Below are positions 1-6,075 of a DNA stretch of 6,099 nt, one piece after another. The stretch's first letter is position 1. Each line of letters starts with the position of its first letter. Source of the stretch: an uncultured bacterium (lineage in GTDB: Bacteria; Verrucomicrobiota; Kiritimatiellia; RFP12; UBA1067); contig CACYEO010000196.1 of the NCBI GenBank assembly GCA_902773475.1, positions 1 through 6,099 on the forward strand. The letters are read 5' to 3'. The notes beneath the pieces are model-generated. The model searched no databases. It had not been told where the DNA came from and was given only the letters and a program-made list of their open reading frames with translations. Both the position numbers and the translations under genes were made by a program.

Positions 1-35
1 AGCAGATAGCAGATGGCTGTTAGCTGTCAGCCGGC
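1..35. repeat. degenerate heptamer tandem repeat, running off the left edge
   Basis: The first bases read as consecutive seven-base units: AGCAGAT, AGCAGAT, GGCTGTT, AGCTGTC, then AGCCGGC. The first two are identical and the next two keep the AGC/GGC start and the G at position 5, so the period is seven with a loose consensus AGCNGNT. The array is cut by the window edge, so its true length is unknown. It has no coding support. Such intergenic heptamer arrays occur in several bacterial groups, but I cannot assign this one to a named family. Confidence 0.5.
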
Positions 36-39
36 GGGG

Positions 40-109
40 CGCAAGATGTGGCAAGGCCGCCCCGGCCTTGCTGCAAGGGCGAGGGCGACCTTGCCACATC
101 TCTCTTGCG
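40..109. repeat. intergenic inverted-repeat element that can fold as a three-way junction
   Basis: The motif GCAAG occurs three times forward (41, 51, 73) and its complement CTTGC three times (67, 90, 104), and all six copies can be paired. Bases 51-59 pair with 63-71 (nine pairs, three-base loop). Bases 73-78 pair with 89-94 (six pairs, ten-base loop). Bases 44-50 pair with 95-101 (seven pairs), enclosing both with only base 72 unpaired at the junction. A weaker outer pairing of 40-45 with 104-109 adds to it. The alternative is one long arm, 45-56 with 89-100, a 12-base perfect inverted repeat. No T-run follows on either strand, so it does not look like an ordinary intrinsic terminator. It lies about 140 bases downstream of the operon's last stop. 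It may be a REP/MITE-like repeat or a structured 3' end that stabilises the operon mRNA. Confidence 0.7.
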
Positions 110-145
110 GAACCCTGCAAACTCAAACCCTTGTAAATGTTGTTT

Positions 146-170
146 TTCCAGTTGTTCCGGTTGTTTCCAA
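146..170. repeat. short 9-base direct repeat in the operon's downstream region
   Basis: TTCCAGTTG (146-154) is followed directly by TTCCGGTTG (155-163) and then by a partial copy beginning TTTCCAA. Nearby, CTCAAACC occurs at 122-129 and again at 172-179, fifty bases apart. The segment is much less GC-rich than the flanking gene. No gene, tRNA or clear terminator is seen between 110 and 240. Confidence 0.35.
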
Positions 171-240
171 TCTCAAACCGCATGGGTAAAAACCGCAGAT
201 GCGCCCAGCTTCACCCTTGTCCCGATTTATGGGGGAGTGC

Positions 241-2535
241 CTACATGTCCCAGGAAAGATCGAGGCGGGTGGACGCGCCGGGGGGCGGATTGAACTTCGT
301 GCGATGCTTCCGCGCTGTTATCCACAATCCGTCGATAGAGGAAACTCCCAGCTCCGCGCCGCTTTTAAGCCGCAGAAACTCCGCGCCCCGGGTTCCAGGC
401 TTCACCGCCGATATGAAGAGCGGTATTCTCTGTTCCTCGAGGAATACAGGTTCCGGCGCCGCCACGCGCGACAGGTTTTCAATATTCTCCCGGGTGTTTT
501 CCGGCGAAACTGTGAACCGCCGCACTCCGAGCGCGGCAAGTTGCGCGCAGGCGGCCCGGTTGAATGCGTAGAGCGTCCAGTCCGCCGTCACATCCTCCAC
601 GCCGGATTCCCGCAAAAGAGACAGCCCCGCAAGATCGGCGGCCTCCCAGCGGACGAATCCGTTCCCGGCAAGAGCGCGCACCGTTTCCGCAAGCGCAGGA
701 AAATCGCAGTCGCGCGTCCACACCGGCAGTGCGAGACGCACCGTTCCGCATTTAAAGCCAGGGCGGGAGAGCGCGGACAGTACGCCGGGGGAGGACGCCC
801 GGCCTATAGACACCACCGTCTCCGCAAAGCCTTCCACCGGGGCGGACTCCACCTGGTCGAGACGTATTTTGAGCGAACGCGCAGAAGCCCGCCCGGAGGC
901 GGAGAATGCAGGGAGGGAAGCGAATGCTTCCGCAGCGCGGCGCGCGCGCGAATCCGCCGCGGCGGCGTCGAGTTTTGCGACAAGTTCGCGTCTCAGCGCG
1001 TTCAATGCCGCAGGCGGCGCGAACAGCGAATCCGGATCGAGGACGGATATTCCGGCGAACGACCATTCCGTTCCGCCCGTGCGGGAGAACGCCTTGCGCA
1101 CGGCGTCCAGAGTGAGGGCGCTGTTGCGGGCCTTTTCAAGCGGCGCGGCGACCGACACGGTCACGCCGAATGCGGGCGCGCTCGCCGAAACGCCGTCCGG
1201 CGAAAGCGAAACGGATATTTCCGCCGGGGTTCCGCAATCCACGGAAGAAGGGCGGAACGACGGCACGGGAAACGCGCGCCGCACGGCCTCCGAAGCCGAA
1301 CAGTAGACCGCGGCCCCCTCGCGGAGCGGAGATTCGCCGGAACGCGACAGTTCGCGGATGCGTTCGACCGGCAGAAACACTTCAACATCGGAATCCGCCG
1401 GAACGGAAAAGGCCGGACGGCGCGAAATGGCCGTCCTCAGCGCCGTGACGGCAAGCCCGAACGGACGCAGCCCCGGACGCACGAACTGAAGCCCGTCGTG
1501 GAGTTCGAGCGCGCGCTCCGTGCGGAAGCGTATCCACGATCTGCCCTCGCGGTCTTTCGTCACGCGCTTCAACGTTCCTATGCGCGTTCCGAGATGGCCG
1601 AGCGACTCGCCGTCGAGAATCTCCTCCGCCGGGCGGTCCGCGCCGGGGATGTAGAACGATGTCGTCCTGCGCGAAAAGACAGTCTCGAGATCCGCGACCG
1701 ACGGGCCGCCAGGCTCGCCGTCGAGAAGATGCCTGTAGTACGAGACGGCGGATGCCACGTAAAGCGGCGACTTCATGCGTCCTTCGATTTTCAGCGAAGC
1801 GGCCCCGGCGGCGGCGAGTTCCCCGAGGAACCCGTCCAGGCGCAGATCGCGCATGGAAAACGGCAGGATTTTGCGTCCGTCCGGAGTTTCGCACGACTGG
1901 CGGCAGCAGTACGCGCAGCGCCCCCGATTTCCGGAGCGGGCGTTTTCCACGGCGGAGAAAAGGCACAGCCCGGAAATTGAATAGCACAGCGCGCCGTGCA
2001 CGAAAACCTCGATCTCCGCGCCGCCGCGCGCGCAGATGCCGCGCAGTTCTTCCAACGAAAGCTCCCGCGCCGCGACAACGCGCGAAAAACCGAGCGCGGC
2101 AAGGGCGCGCACGCCTTGGATGTTGTGGGCGACAAGCTGCGTGGACGCGTGGAGTTCAAGCGACGGGAAGCACCGGCGCGCGATGGCGGCGACGCCCAGA
2201 TCCTGAACGATCAGCGCATCGGGGCGGATGTCCGACAGCGCCGCGAGCGTATCGCACAATGCGGGGATTTCCGCTTCGTACACGAGCGTGTTCAGCGTGA
2301 CGTATATCTTGCGCCCGGGGGAGAGGCTCCTGGCGAAAGCGAGAATTTCGCGAAGCTGCGCCAATGTGAAATTCCCGGCTTCGGCGCGCGCGGAAAAAGA
2401 TTTCAGCCCGAGGTACACGGCATCGGCGCCGGCCGCGAACGCGGCGAGCGCGCAGTCGAAATCCCCGGCCGGCGCAAGGAGTTCCGGCGCGCGCGGACGG
2501 CGGTCAGTCGCGATATATGATTCTGGCTTCGTCAT
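241..2535 (-). CDS. peptidase U32 family protein, RlhA-like (probable Fe-S dependent RNA hydroxylation factor)
   Basis: This 764-residue protein belongs to the U32 'peptidase' family (COG0826). Characterised members include RlhA (23S rRNA C2501 hydroxylation) and TrhP/YrrN-type tRNA hydroxylation factors, so protease activity is doubtful. The N-terminus has the ELLAPAGD start (18-25), GADAVYLG (36-43) and the QD-x-G and ELHAST strands of the barrel. The family signature EVFVHGALCYSISGLCLFS spans 176-194. Its C184 and C191, with C207 and C211 in the NRGRC...C segment, are the expected iron-sulfur ligands; C210 and C215 are extra. SLKIEGRMKSP follows at 247-257. A middle region around 310-420 fits DUF3656 of the RlhA type, and a second barrel-like C-terminal region runs from about 555, as in long U32 proteins. 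The cysteines often seen near the C-terminus of long members are absent. It is last in the operon and its start overlaps the nitroreductase gene by 32 bases. No Shine-Dalgarno is visible and no later Met precedes the conserved core, so the first ATG is kept. The family is certain; the exact substrate is not. Confidence 0.93.
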   Translation of the reverse strand: MTKPESYIATDRRPRAPELLAPAGDFDCALAAFAAGADAVYLGLKSFSARAEAGNFTLAQLREILAFARSLSPGRKIYVTLNTLVYEAEIPALCDTLAALSDIRPDALIVQDLGVAAIARRCFPSLELHASTQLVAHNIQGVRALAALGFSRVVAARELSLEELRGICARGGAEIEVFVHGALCYSISGLCLFSAVENARSGNRGRCAYCCRQSCETPDGRKILPFSMRDLRLDGFLGELAAAGAASLKIEGRMKSPLYVASAVSYYRHLLDGEPGGPSVADLETVFSRRTTSFYIPGADRPAEEILDGESLGHLGTRIGTLKRVTKDREGRSWIRFRTERALELHDGLQFVRPGLRPFGLAVTALRTAISRRPAFSVPADSDVEVFLPVERIRELSRSGESPLREGAAVYCSASEAVRRAFPVPSFRPSSVDCGTPAEISVSLSPDGVSASAPAFGVTVSVAAPLEKARNSALTLDAVRKAFSRTGGTEWSFAGISVLDPDSLFAPPAALNALRRELVAKLDAAAADSRARRAAEAFASLPAFSASGRASARSLKIRLDQVESAPVEGFAETVVSIGRASSPGVLSALSRPGFKCGTVRLALPVWTRDCDFPALAETVRALAGNGFVRWEAADLAGLSLLRESGVEDVTADWTLYAFNRAACAQLAALGVRRFTVSPENTRENIENLSRVAAPEPVFLEEQRIPLFISAVKPGTRGAEFLRLKSGAELGVSSIDGLWITARKHRTKFNPPPGASTRLDLSWDM

Positions 2536-3346
2536 CGCGTTGCACGGTGCGCATGTAGCGTACCGCGGGCTTGCCGAAGTACATCGTATAGAAAGGCGCG
2601 TTCGGCGAGAGCCCCAGCAAATGGCGCACTTCCGGGATTTCGCGCGATATGAGCGGCAGATAGCCGCACCAGCACGTGCCGAGCCCCTCTGCGGCGGCGA
2701 GCATGTCGAAATACGCCATCGCCGCGTGCACGTCCGTATCCGGCGTGGTGGCGTCGGGCAGGCGTTCGTCGGCGGAGACCACGAGCATGTGCGGCGCGCC
2801 GCGGAAAAATTCGTCGTATTTGCCGCGCCGCAGGGCGATCGCGGGAATCGCGATCCAGCGCGGAATCATGCGCCCGCCGTCTTTGTGCTCCTCTACGAGT
2901 TTAAGGAAGCCGGCGCGCAGGCGGTCCATGGATTCCACCGTGCGGAAACAGGTGAAGGAAAGTTCGCGCGCGTTGCACCCGGTGGGAACGTTGGCGAGCG
3001 CTTTCAAAAGCGAATCGATCGTCGCCGGATCCACGTTTTCGCGGACGAACGAACGCACCGACCGGCGGCTTCGCAGCAGGTTGCGCATCTGCTCCCCGGA
3101 AGGAAGATCGAGCGAACGCAGAGGGGATGCCTTGGAGGGATCGAGCCCGCGGATCGAAAGCGCTCCGGCGGGGCAGACCGCCATGCAGTGCTGGCAGCGC
3201 ATGCAGCGGTCGGTCTTGTCCTGCGGAATGCACGGCAGGCCGTCTCCGTCCCGGTCTAAATGTATCAGTTTGCGGGGGCAGTCTTTTACGCAGAGACCGC
3301 ACTTGACGCATTTCGCGGCGTCTACGCGGAATTTCAGGTCATGCAT
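2504..3346 (-). CDS. nitroreductase-family protein with N-terminal 2x[4Fe-4S] ferredoxin domain
   Basis: The protein has 280 residues. The N-terminal 65 residues are a bacterial ferredoxin-like domain with two CxxCxxCxxxCP motifs (C13, C16, C19, C23 and C48, C51, C54, C58), each able to bind a [4Fe-4S] cluster. From about 86 it is an FMN-dependent nitroreductase domain: RRSVRSF (94-100), the flavin-contacting PTGCNAR (121-127, usually PTGGNAQ), APHMLVVSAD (184-193) and AEGLGTCWCGY (219-229). Proteins with this architecture are common in anaerobes and presumably pass electrons between an Fe-S carrier and flavin to reduce an unidentified substrate. No signal peptide is seen, so it is cytoplasmic. 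The ATG lies eight bases inside glf, and a weak GAAG element eight bases upstream could act as ribosome binding site, so translation is probably coupled. The domain calls are firm; the physiological substrate is unknown. Confidence 0.93.
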   Translation of the reverse strand: MHDLKFRVDAAKCVKCGLCVKDCPRKLIHLDRDGDGLPCIPQDKTDRCMRCQHCMAVCPAGALSIRGLDPSKASPLRSLDLPSGEQMRNLLRSRRSVRSFVRENVDPATIDSLLKALANVPTGCNARELSFTCFRTVESMDRLRAGFLKLVEEHKDGGRMIPRWIAIPAIALRRGKYDEFFRGAPHMLVVSADERLPDATTPDTDVHAAMAYFDMLAAAEGLGTCWCGYLPLISREIPEVRHLLGLSPNAPFYTMYFGKPAVRYMRTVQRDDEARIIYRD

Positions 3347-4496
3347 TGCGTTTCTTCAAGAATGTTTCGGCTGTTTCAAGCGCGCGCGCCACGGATTTGT
3401 CCATGTCGTAGTATTTGTATTCGCCAAGGCGTCCGCCCACCGTCATGCCGGGGAATTCGCGGGCGGCTTCTTCGCGGTATCTGGCGAGAAGCGCGTCCGA
3501 CTGCGGATTCGACACGGGATAGTAGGGTTCGTCGCCGGGTTTCCATGCCGCCGGATATTCGCGGCAGACTGCGGTGAAAGGCCGCCGCATCGTTTCGGCG
3601 TCCTCCGGGTGGAAATGCTTGAACTCGTGGATCCGCGTATAGGGAACGTCGGCGTCCGTGTAGTTCACGACGCTCGTTCCCTGGAAATCGGCGACCGGCA
3701 GCGTCTCGCGCTCGAAGCGGAGCGTGCGCCACGGAAGCGGGCCGAAACGGAATCCGAGCAGTTCGTCCACCGGACCGGAATAGAACACAGGCACGCCGGA
3801 CGGAATGTGTTTTCTTTCCGCAAGATAGTCCGTGCCGCAGCGCAGAGTTATCCCCGTGCGGTGGAGCATTTCCGCGAAAAGCGCATTGTAGCCCCACCGC
3901 GGAATGCCTTGCAGGAGATCCGCGAAATAATTGACGTCGTAGCTGGCGCGCACCGGCAGCCTGCGGATTATCGACGCGTCCAGCTCTTTCGGATCGCATC
4001 CCCACTGCTTGGCAGTGTAGTTCTTTATGAACGCCTCGTAGACGGGGCGGCCTACGAACGACACCGCCTGCTCTTCGAAATTGCGCGGGGTTCCCGGAAT
4101 GCCGGACTTGGCGACTTCGCCGGCAATGAAATCCGCGACTTCGCCGGGTTTCAGCTCCAGTCCGTAGAATGAGTTCAGAAGCGCGAGGCCCAAGGGGAGG
4201 AAATACGTTTTCCCGGCGTGGCGGGCGAGGACTTTGTGCTGATAGCCGTTGAACGCGGTGAAGCGGTTCACGAACGACCAGGTTTTAGAATCCGACGTGT
4301 GGAAAATATGCGAGCCGTAGACATGCACCTCTGCGCCGGACGCTTCGTCCTTCTCGCAACGGCAGTTTCCGCCCGGGGCGGAGCGCCTTTCAAGGACGAG
4401 AACCGCAAGCCCGGCGTCCGCGAGGACGCGCGCGACGGTGCATCCCCAGATGCCGGCGCCCGCCACCACGGCATCGTATCCGAACACGGGCGTCAT
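3339..4496 (-). CDS. glf: UDP-galactopyranose mutase
   Basis: This 385-residue flavoenzyme interconverts UDP-galactopyranose and UDP-galactofuranose, the donor for galactofuranose in O-antigens, capsules and other surface glycans. It acts in the cytoplasm with reduced FAD. It is full length for bacterial Glf (about 370-390). The FAD-binding Rossmann motif GAGIWG is at 13-18, with the ribose-binding E36 and PGGNC at 41-45. Family blocks follow in order: HIFHTSD (63-69), FNGYQHKVLA (82-91), YTAKQWG (160-166), LPVR with its substrate-binding Arg (180-183), NYF (189-191), GIPRWGY (197-203), the NYTDADVPYTRIHEFKHF block, PYYPV, and GRLGEYKYYDMD (355-366), which contacts flavin and substrate. No key block is missing. 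The start overlaps the stop of the upstream glycosyltransferase in an ATGA, and the stop overlaps the start of the nitroreductase gene by eight bases. It is the operon's most securely identified gene. Confidence 0.97.
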   Translation of the reverse strand: MTPVFGYDAVVAGAGIWGCTVARVLADAGLAVLVLERRSAPGGNCRCEKDEASGAEVHVYGSHIFHTSDSKTWSFVNRFTAFNGYQHKVLARHAGKTYFLPLGLALLNSFYGLELKPGEVADFIAGEVAKSGIPGTPRNFEEQAVSFVGRPVYEAFIKNYTAKQWGCDPKELDASIIRRLPVRASYDVNYFADLLQGIPRWGYNALFAEMLHRTGITLRCGTDYLAERKHIPSGVPVFYSGPVDELLGFRFGPLPWRTLRFERETLPVADFQGTSVVNYTDADVPYTRIHEFKHFHPEDAETMRRPFTAVCREYPAAWKPGDEPYYPVSNPQSDALLARYREEAAREFPGMTVGGRLGEYKYYDMDKSVARALETAETFLKKRNA

Positions 4497-5575
4497 CGCG
4501 GATTCCTTTCCAGAAGCGGGTCGGAGATTATCGATTCAAGCTGTTTTTCTATTATCTTCATGGAAAGATGCGCATCGAAAAAGGCGCGCGCCTCGGCGTC
4601 TATCGCGGGAAGTTCCGCCTCCGCCGCGCGGTACGCGCGCACGGCGTCGGCGATCGCGCGCGGATCGCCCGGCGGTATGAACTTTATGGCGCGGCAGTCC
4701 GCGGCCTCCGGCGGATAGCCGGAACAGAATTCATTCACCACCGGACGCGAACAGGCCATCGCTTCATAGACCTTGTTGCCGATTACGCGAGACGCCTTTT
4801 CAGTCGTCCCGAAAACGCCGAACACCACGTCGTGCGCGCCGATCACCGATGGCACCTGCACATACGGGACTTTTTCAAGAAACCGCACGTTGCGCAGCCC
4901 GGCCGCTTTCGCCTCTGTCGCGGCCTTGTACGCGCCCCAGCCCAGAAAATTCCATTCCACAGGCTCGTTCTGCGTCATGCGGGCAGCCTCTACTATGTAC
5001 TCCGTTCCGTGAAGCGGAAGATACGCGCCGTGGTAGAGGACTTTGAAAGGTTCGCCCGGCTTGCGCGCGCGCGGCGGCTGCGGAACGAACACCTTTTCGT
5101 CCGTCCCGGTGAAAAGAACGCGCAACTTCCCGCGCGGAACGCCGAGCGTCGAGGCGAAGAAATCCGCATGGCATGACGTATCGCACGTCACCATGTCCGG
5201 CGCCGACATCATTTTCTTCTCGAGGGCGAGGAGTCTCTTCGCGCGACGTTCCTCCTCGTCCCACTTCTGCTGCTCCAGGACTTTCTTGTCCCAAGCGGAA
5301 ATCATCGGATCGAATATGACCGGGACGTTCCTTCGGTGCGCCCAGCGGCAGGCGGCGAGAATGTCGCGCTGGCGGCACACAGGCACCCATACTAGATCCG
5401 GACGCGCGGAAGGTCCGCGGAAAAACGCCTCGACGTCGCCGAACCGGGGCCATACTTTCACGAAAAAGAAATCGACTTCCCAGCCGAGTCTCTTGAAGAG
5501 GGAAATATAGACCCGGTTGCGGGAGTATCCGGGGTCGAAACGGCCCCACCACAACACTCTTTTCTTTTCCGCCAT
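4493..5575 (-). CDS. glycosyltransferase, GT4-like (group 1) family
   Basis: With the chosen start the protein has 360 residues, typical for a GT-B fold enzyme that transfers a sugar from a nucleotide donor to a lipid-linked or polysaccharide acceptor. The N-terminal half begins KRVLWWGRFDPGYSRNR and holds FDPMISAWD near residue 90. The C-terminal donor-binding half has VLYHGAYLPLHGTEYI (179-194), FLEKVPY (232-238) and the donor-site motif NKVYEAMACSRPVV (267-280), whose E271 matches the second Glu of the Ex7E motif; the first Glu position is Arg. There is no transmembrane segment, so it is probably cytoplasmic or peripheral at the membrane. The ATG at 5575 is preferred because the family-like sequence starts there. 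An in-frame ATG at 5614 would add only 13 Arg-rich residues and abuts the upstream terminator tail. Neither has a clear Shine-Dalgarno. The ATGA overlap with glf suggests the two act on the same glycan. Donor and acceptor cannot be named. Confidence 0.9.
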   Translation of the reverse strand: MAEKKRVLWWGRFDPGYSRNRVYISLFKRLGWEVDFFFVKVWPRFGDVEAFFRGPSARPDLVWVPVCRQRDILAACRWAHRRNVPVIFDPMISAWDKKVLEQQKWDEEERRAKRLLALEKKMMSAPDMVTCDTSCHADFFASTLGVPRGKLRVLFTGTDEKVFVPQPPRARKPGEPFKVLYHGAYLPLHGTEYIVEAARMTQNEPVEWNFLGWGAYKAATEAKAAGLRNVRFLEKVPYVQVPSVIGAHDVVFGVFGTTEKASRVIGNKVYEAMACSRPVVNEFCSGYPPEAADCRAIKFIPPGDPRAIADAVRAYRAAEAELPAIDAEARAFFDAHLSMKIIEKQLESIISDPLLERNPR

Positions 5576-5614
5576 ATTGTTTGCGCGCCGTGCGCGGAGC
5601 GCCCGGACCGCCAT

Positions 5615-5659
5615 AAAACGACAGAACCCCGGAGTGGATTTCCGATCCAGTCCGGGGTC
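5615..5659 (-). terminator. intrinsic terminator or attenuator after the lipoprotein gene
   Basis: Bases 5626-5639 and 5645-5658 form a 14-base inverted repeat with one G-G mismatch and a five-base loop, with a GC-rich ACCCCGG/CCGGGGT base. On the minus strand it is followed by TTCTGTCGTTTT, a broken U-rich tail ending at 5615. It starts ten bases after the lipoprotein stop and ends 39 bases before the glycosyltransferase start, so it should end most lipoprotein transcripts. Some read-through into the operon is possible because the tail is interrupted. Confidence 0.8.
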
Positions 5660-5668
5660 TTGACGTCT

Positions 5669-5923
5669 TTACAGGGAAGGCACCGACTTGAGAGCGTCGG
5701 CGGCCTTCTCGGCGGCCTTTTGCGCTTCATCGGCCTTCTTTTCCACGTCTTTGAGGCCTTTTTCCACGTCCTTCTTCGCGTCTTCCACCTTCTTGTTCTT
5801 GCAGGTGCATTCCTTGCCGTCTTTGCAGCCGCACTTGCAGTCGGCGTTGTTGCAGGCGCACTTTTTGCAGCAGCCAGCGAGAGCAGCGGCCGCCACGGCC
5901 GCAACGAGCACGAGTTTCTTCAT
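5669..5923 (-). CDS. small Cys-rich (metallothionein-like) lipoprotein with C-terminal coiled coil
   Basis: With the start at 5923 the protein has 84 residues. Residues 1-17 are a lipoprotein signal peptide (MKK, then a Val/Ala/Leu-rich core), ending in the lipobox LAGC, so C18 should be lipidated and the protein anchored in a membrane. Cysteines fall at 18, 19, 22, 24, 29, 31, 33, 39 and 41. Three clusters are CxC (C22-A-C24, C29-K-C31-G-C33, C39-T-C41), the arrangement of metallothioneins. The mature part has no His or aromatic residue. Residues 46-81 form about five heptads, for example KDVEKGL, KDVEKKA, DEAQKAA, EKAADAL, with Val/Leu/Ala at the core positions: a charged amphipathic coiled coil. 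The start was chosen because AAAGGA lies nine bases before this ATG. The in-frame ATG at 5932 touches that site, and the longer frame from 6022 lies largely in promoter DNA. I recognise no named family. Metal binding, possibly periplasmic, is inferred from composition; the cysteines could instead form disulfides. Confidence 0.85.
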   Translation of the reverse strand: MKKLVLVAAVAAAALAGCCKKCACNNADCKCGCKDGKECTCKNKKVEDAKKDVEKGLKDVEKKADEAQKAAEKAADALKSVPSL

Positions 5924-5932
5924 CTTTTTCAT

Positions 5933-5938
5933 TCCTTT
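5933..5938 (-). promoter_or_regulatory. Shine-Dalgarno of the lipoprotein gene, deciding its start
   Basis: The minus strand reads AAAGGA here, with AGGA ending nine bases before the ATG at 5923. It is adjacent to the ATG at 5932, which is too close for that codon to be used. It is the best Shine-Dalgarno in the window. Confidence 0.75.
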
Positions 5939-5945
5939 CGTTTCT

Positions 5946-5962
5946 GTTCCGCGAACCGGAAC
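5946..5962 (-). promoter_or_regulatory. dyad at the predicted 5' end of the lipoprotein mRNA
   Basis: GTTCCG (5946-5951) and CGGAAC (5957-5962) are a perfect six-base inverted repeat separated by five bases. The dyad starts about seven bases past the -10 box, where transcription should begin, and ends upstream of the ribosome binding site. It could be a 5' stem-loop protecting the mRNA or an operator for a regulator. The sequence does not decide between these. Confidence 0.5.
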
Positions 5963-5968
5963 GCCGCA

Positions 5969-5977
5969 AGTATACCA
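5969..5977 (-). promoter_or_regulatory. extended -10 promoter of the lipoprotein gene
   Basis: On the minus strand the sequence TGG-TATACT matches an extended -10 element (TGnTATAAT, one mismatch in the hexamer). Transcription would start near 5962, giving a leader of about 38 bases. No good -35 hexamer is found 16-19 bases upstream; TTGCAA at 5998-6003 is 22 bases away. The extended TG probably compensates. Confidence 0.65.
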
Positions 5978-6045
5978 CAATCCCCGCCCCGGTATCTTGC
6001 AAGGGCCGCGCGGATGCATCATGGGAAAAGTGCAATATGTAGTGG

Positions 6046-6075
6046 AACACCCCGGAAAGGTGTTTTTGCGGGGTG
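6046..6075. repeat. overlapping alternative hairpins near the right edge
   Basis: AACACC (6046-6051) pairs with GGTGTT (6059-6064), and on the plus strand the stem runs into a five-T run (6063-6067), so it looks like a small intrinsic terminator in that direction. CACCCCG (6048-6054) can instead pair with CGGGGTG (6069-6075), which excludes the first stem. No rightward gene is seen in the window that would need a terminator here. It may belong to the 3' end of a gene beyond the edge. Confidence 0.35.

Noticed and set aside
188..204. Possible intrinsic terminator after the U32 gene (CGCA-TC-TGCG then TTTTT on the minus strand)
   Set aside because: The loop would be two bases and the relaxed stem only three pairs, too weak to support.
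199..1980. 593-residue open frame on the plus strand, opposite the U32 gene
   Set aside because: Arg/Gly/Ala-rich translation without recognisable domains, lying wholly antisense to a well-supported family gene. Long antisense frames are expected at this GC content.
2676..4172. 498-residue open frame on the plus strand, opposite the nitroreductase and glf genes
   Set aside because: Low-complexity Arg/His-rich translation that crosses the boundary of two strongly conserved minus-strand genes; a shadow frame.
5924..6022. Upstream extension of the lipoprotein to an ATG at 6022
   Set aside because: The extension would bury the signal peptide behind 33 residues and translate the promoter and leader. 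The Shine-Dalgarno points to 5923.
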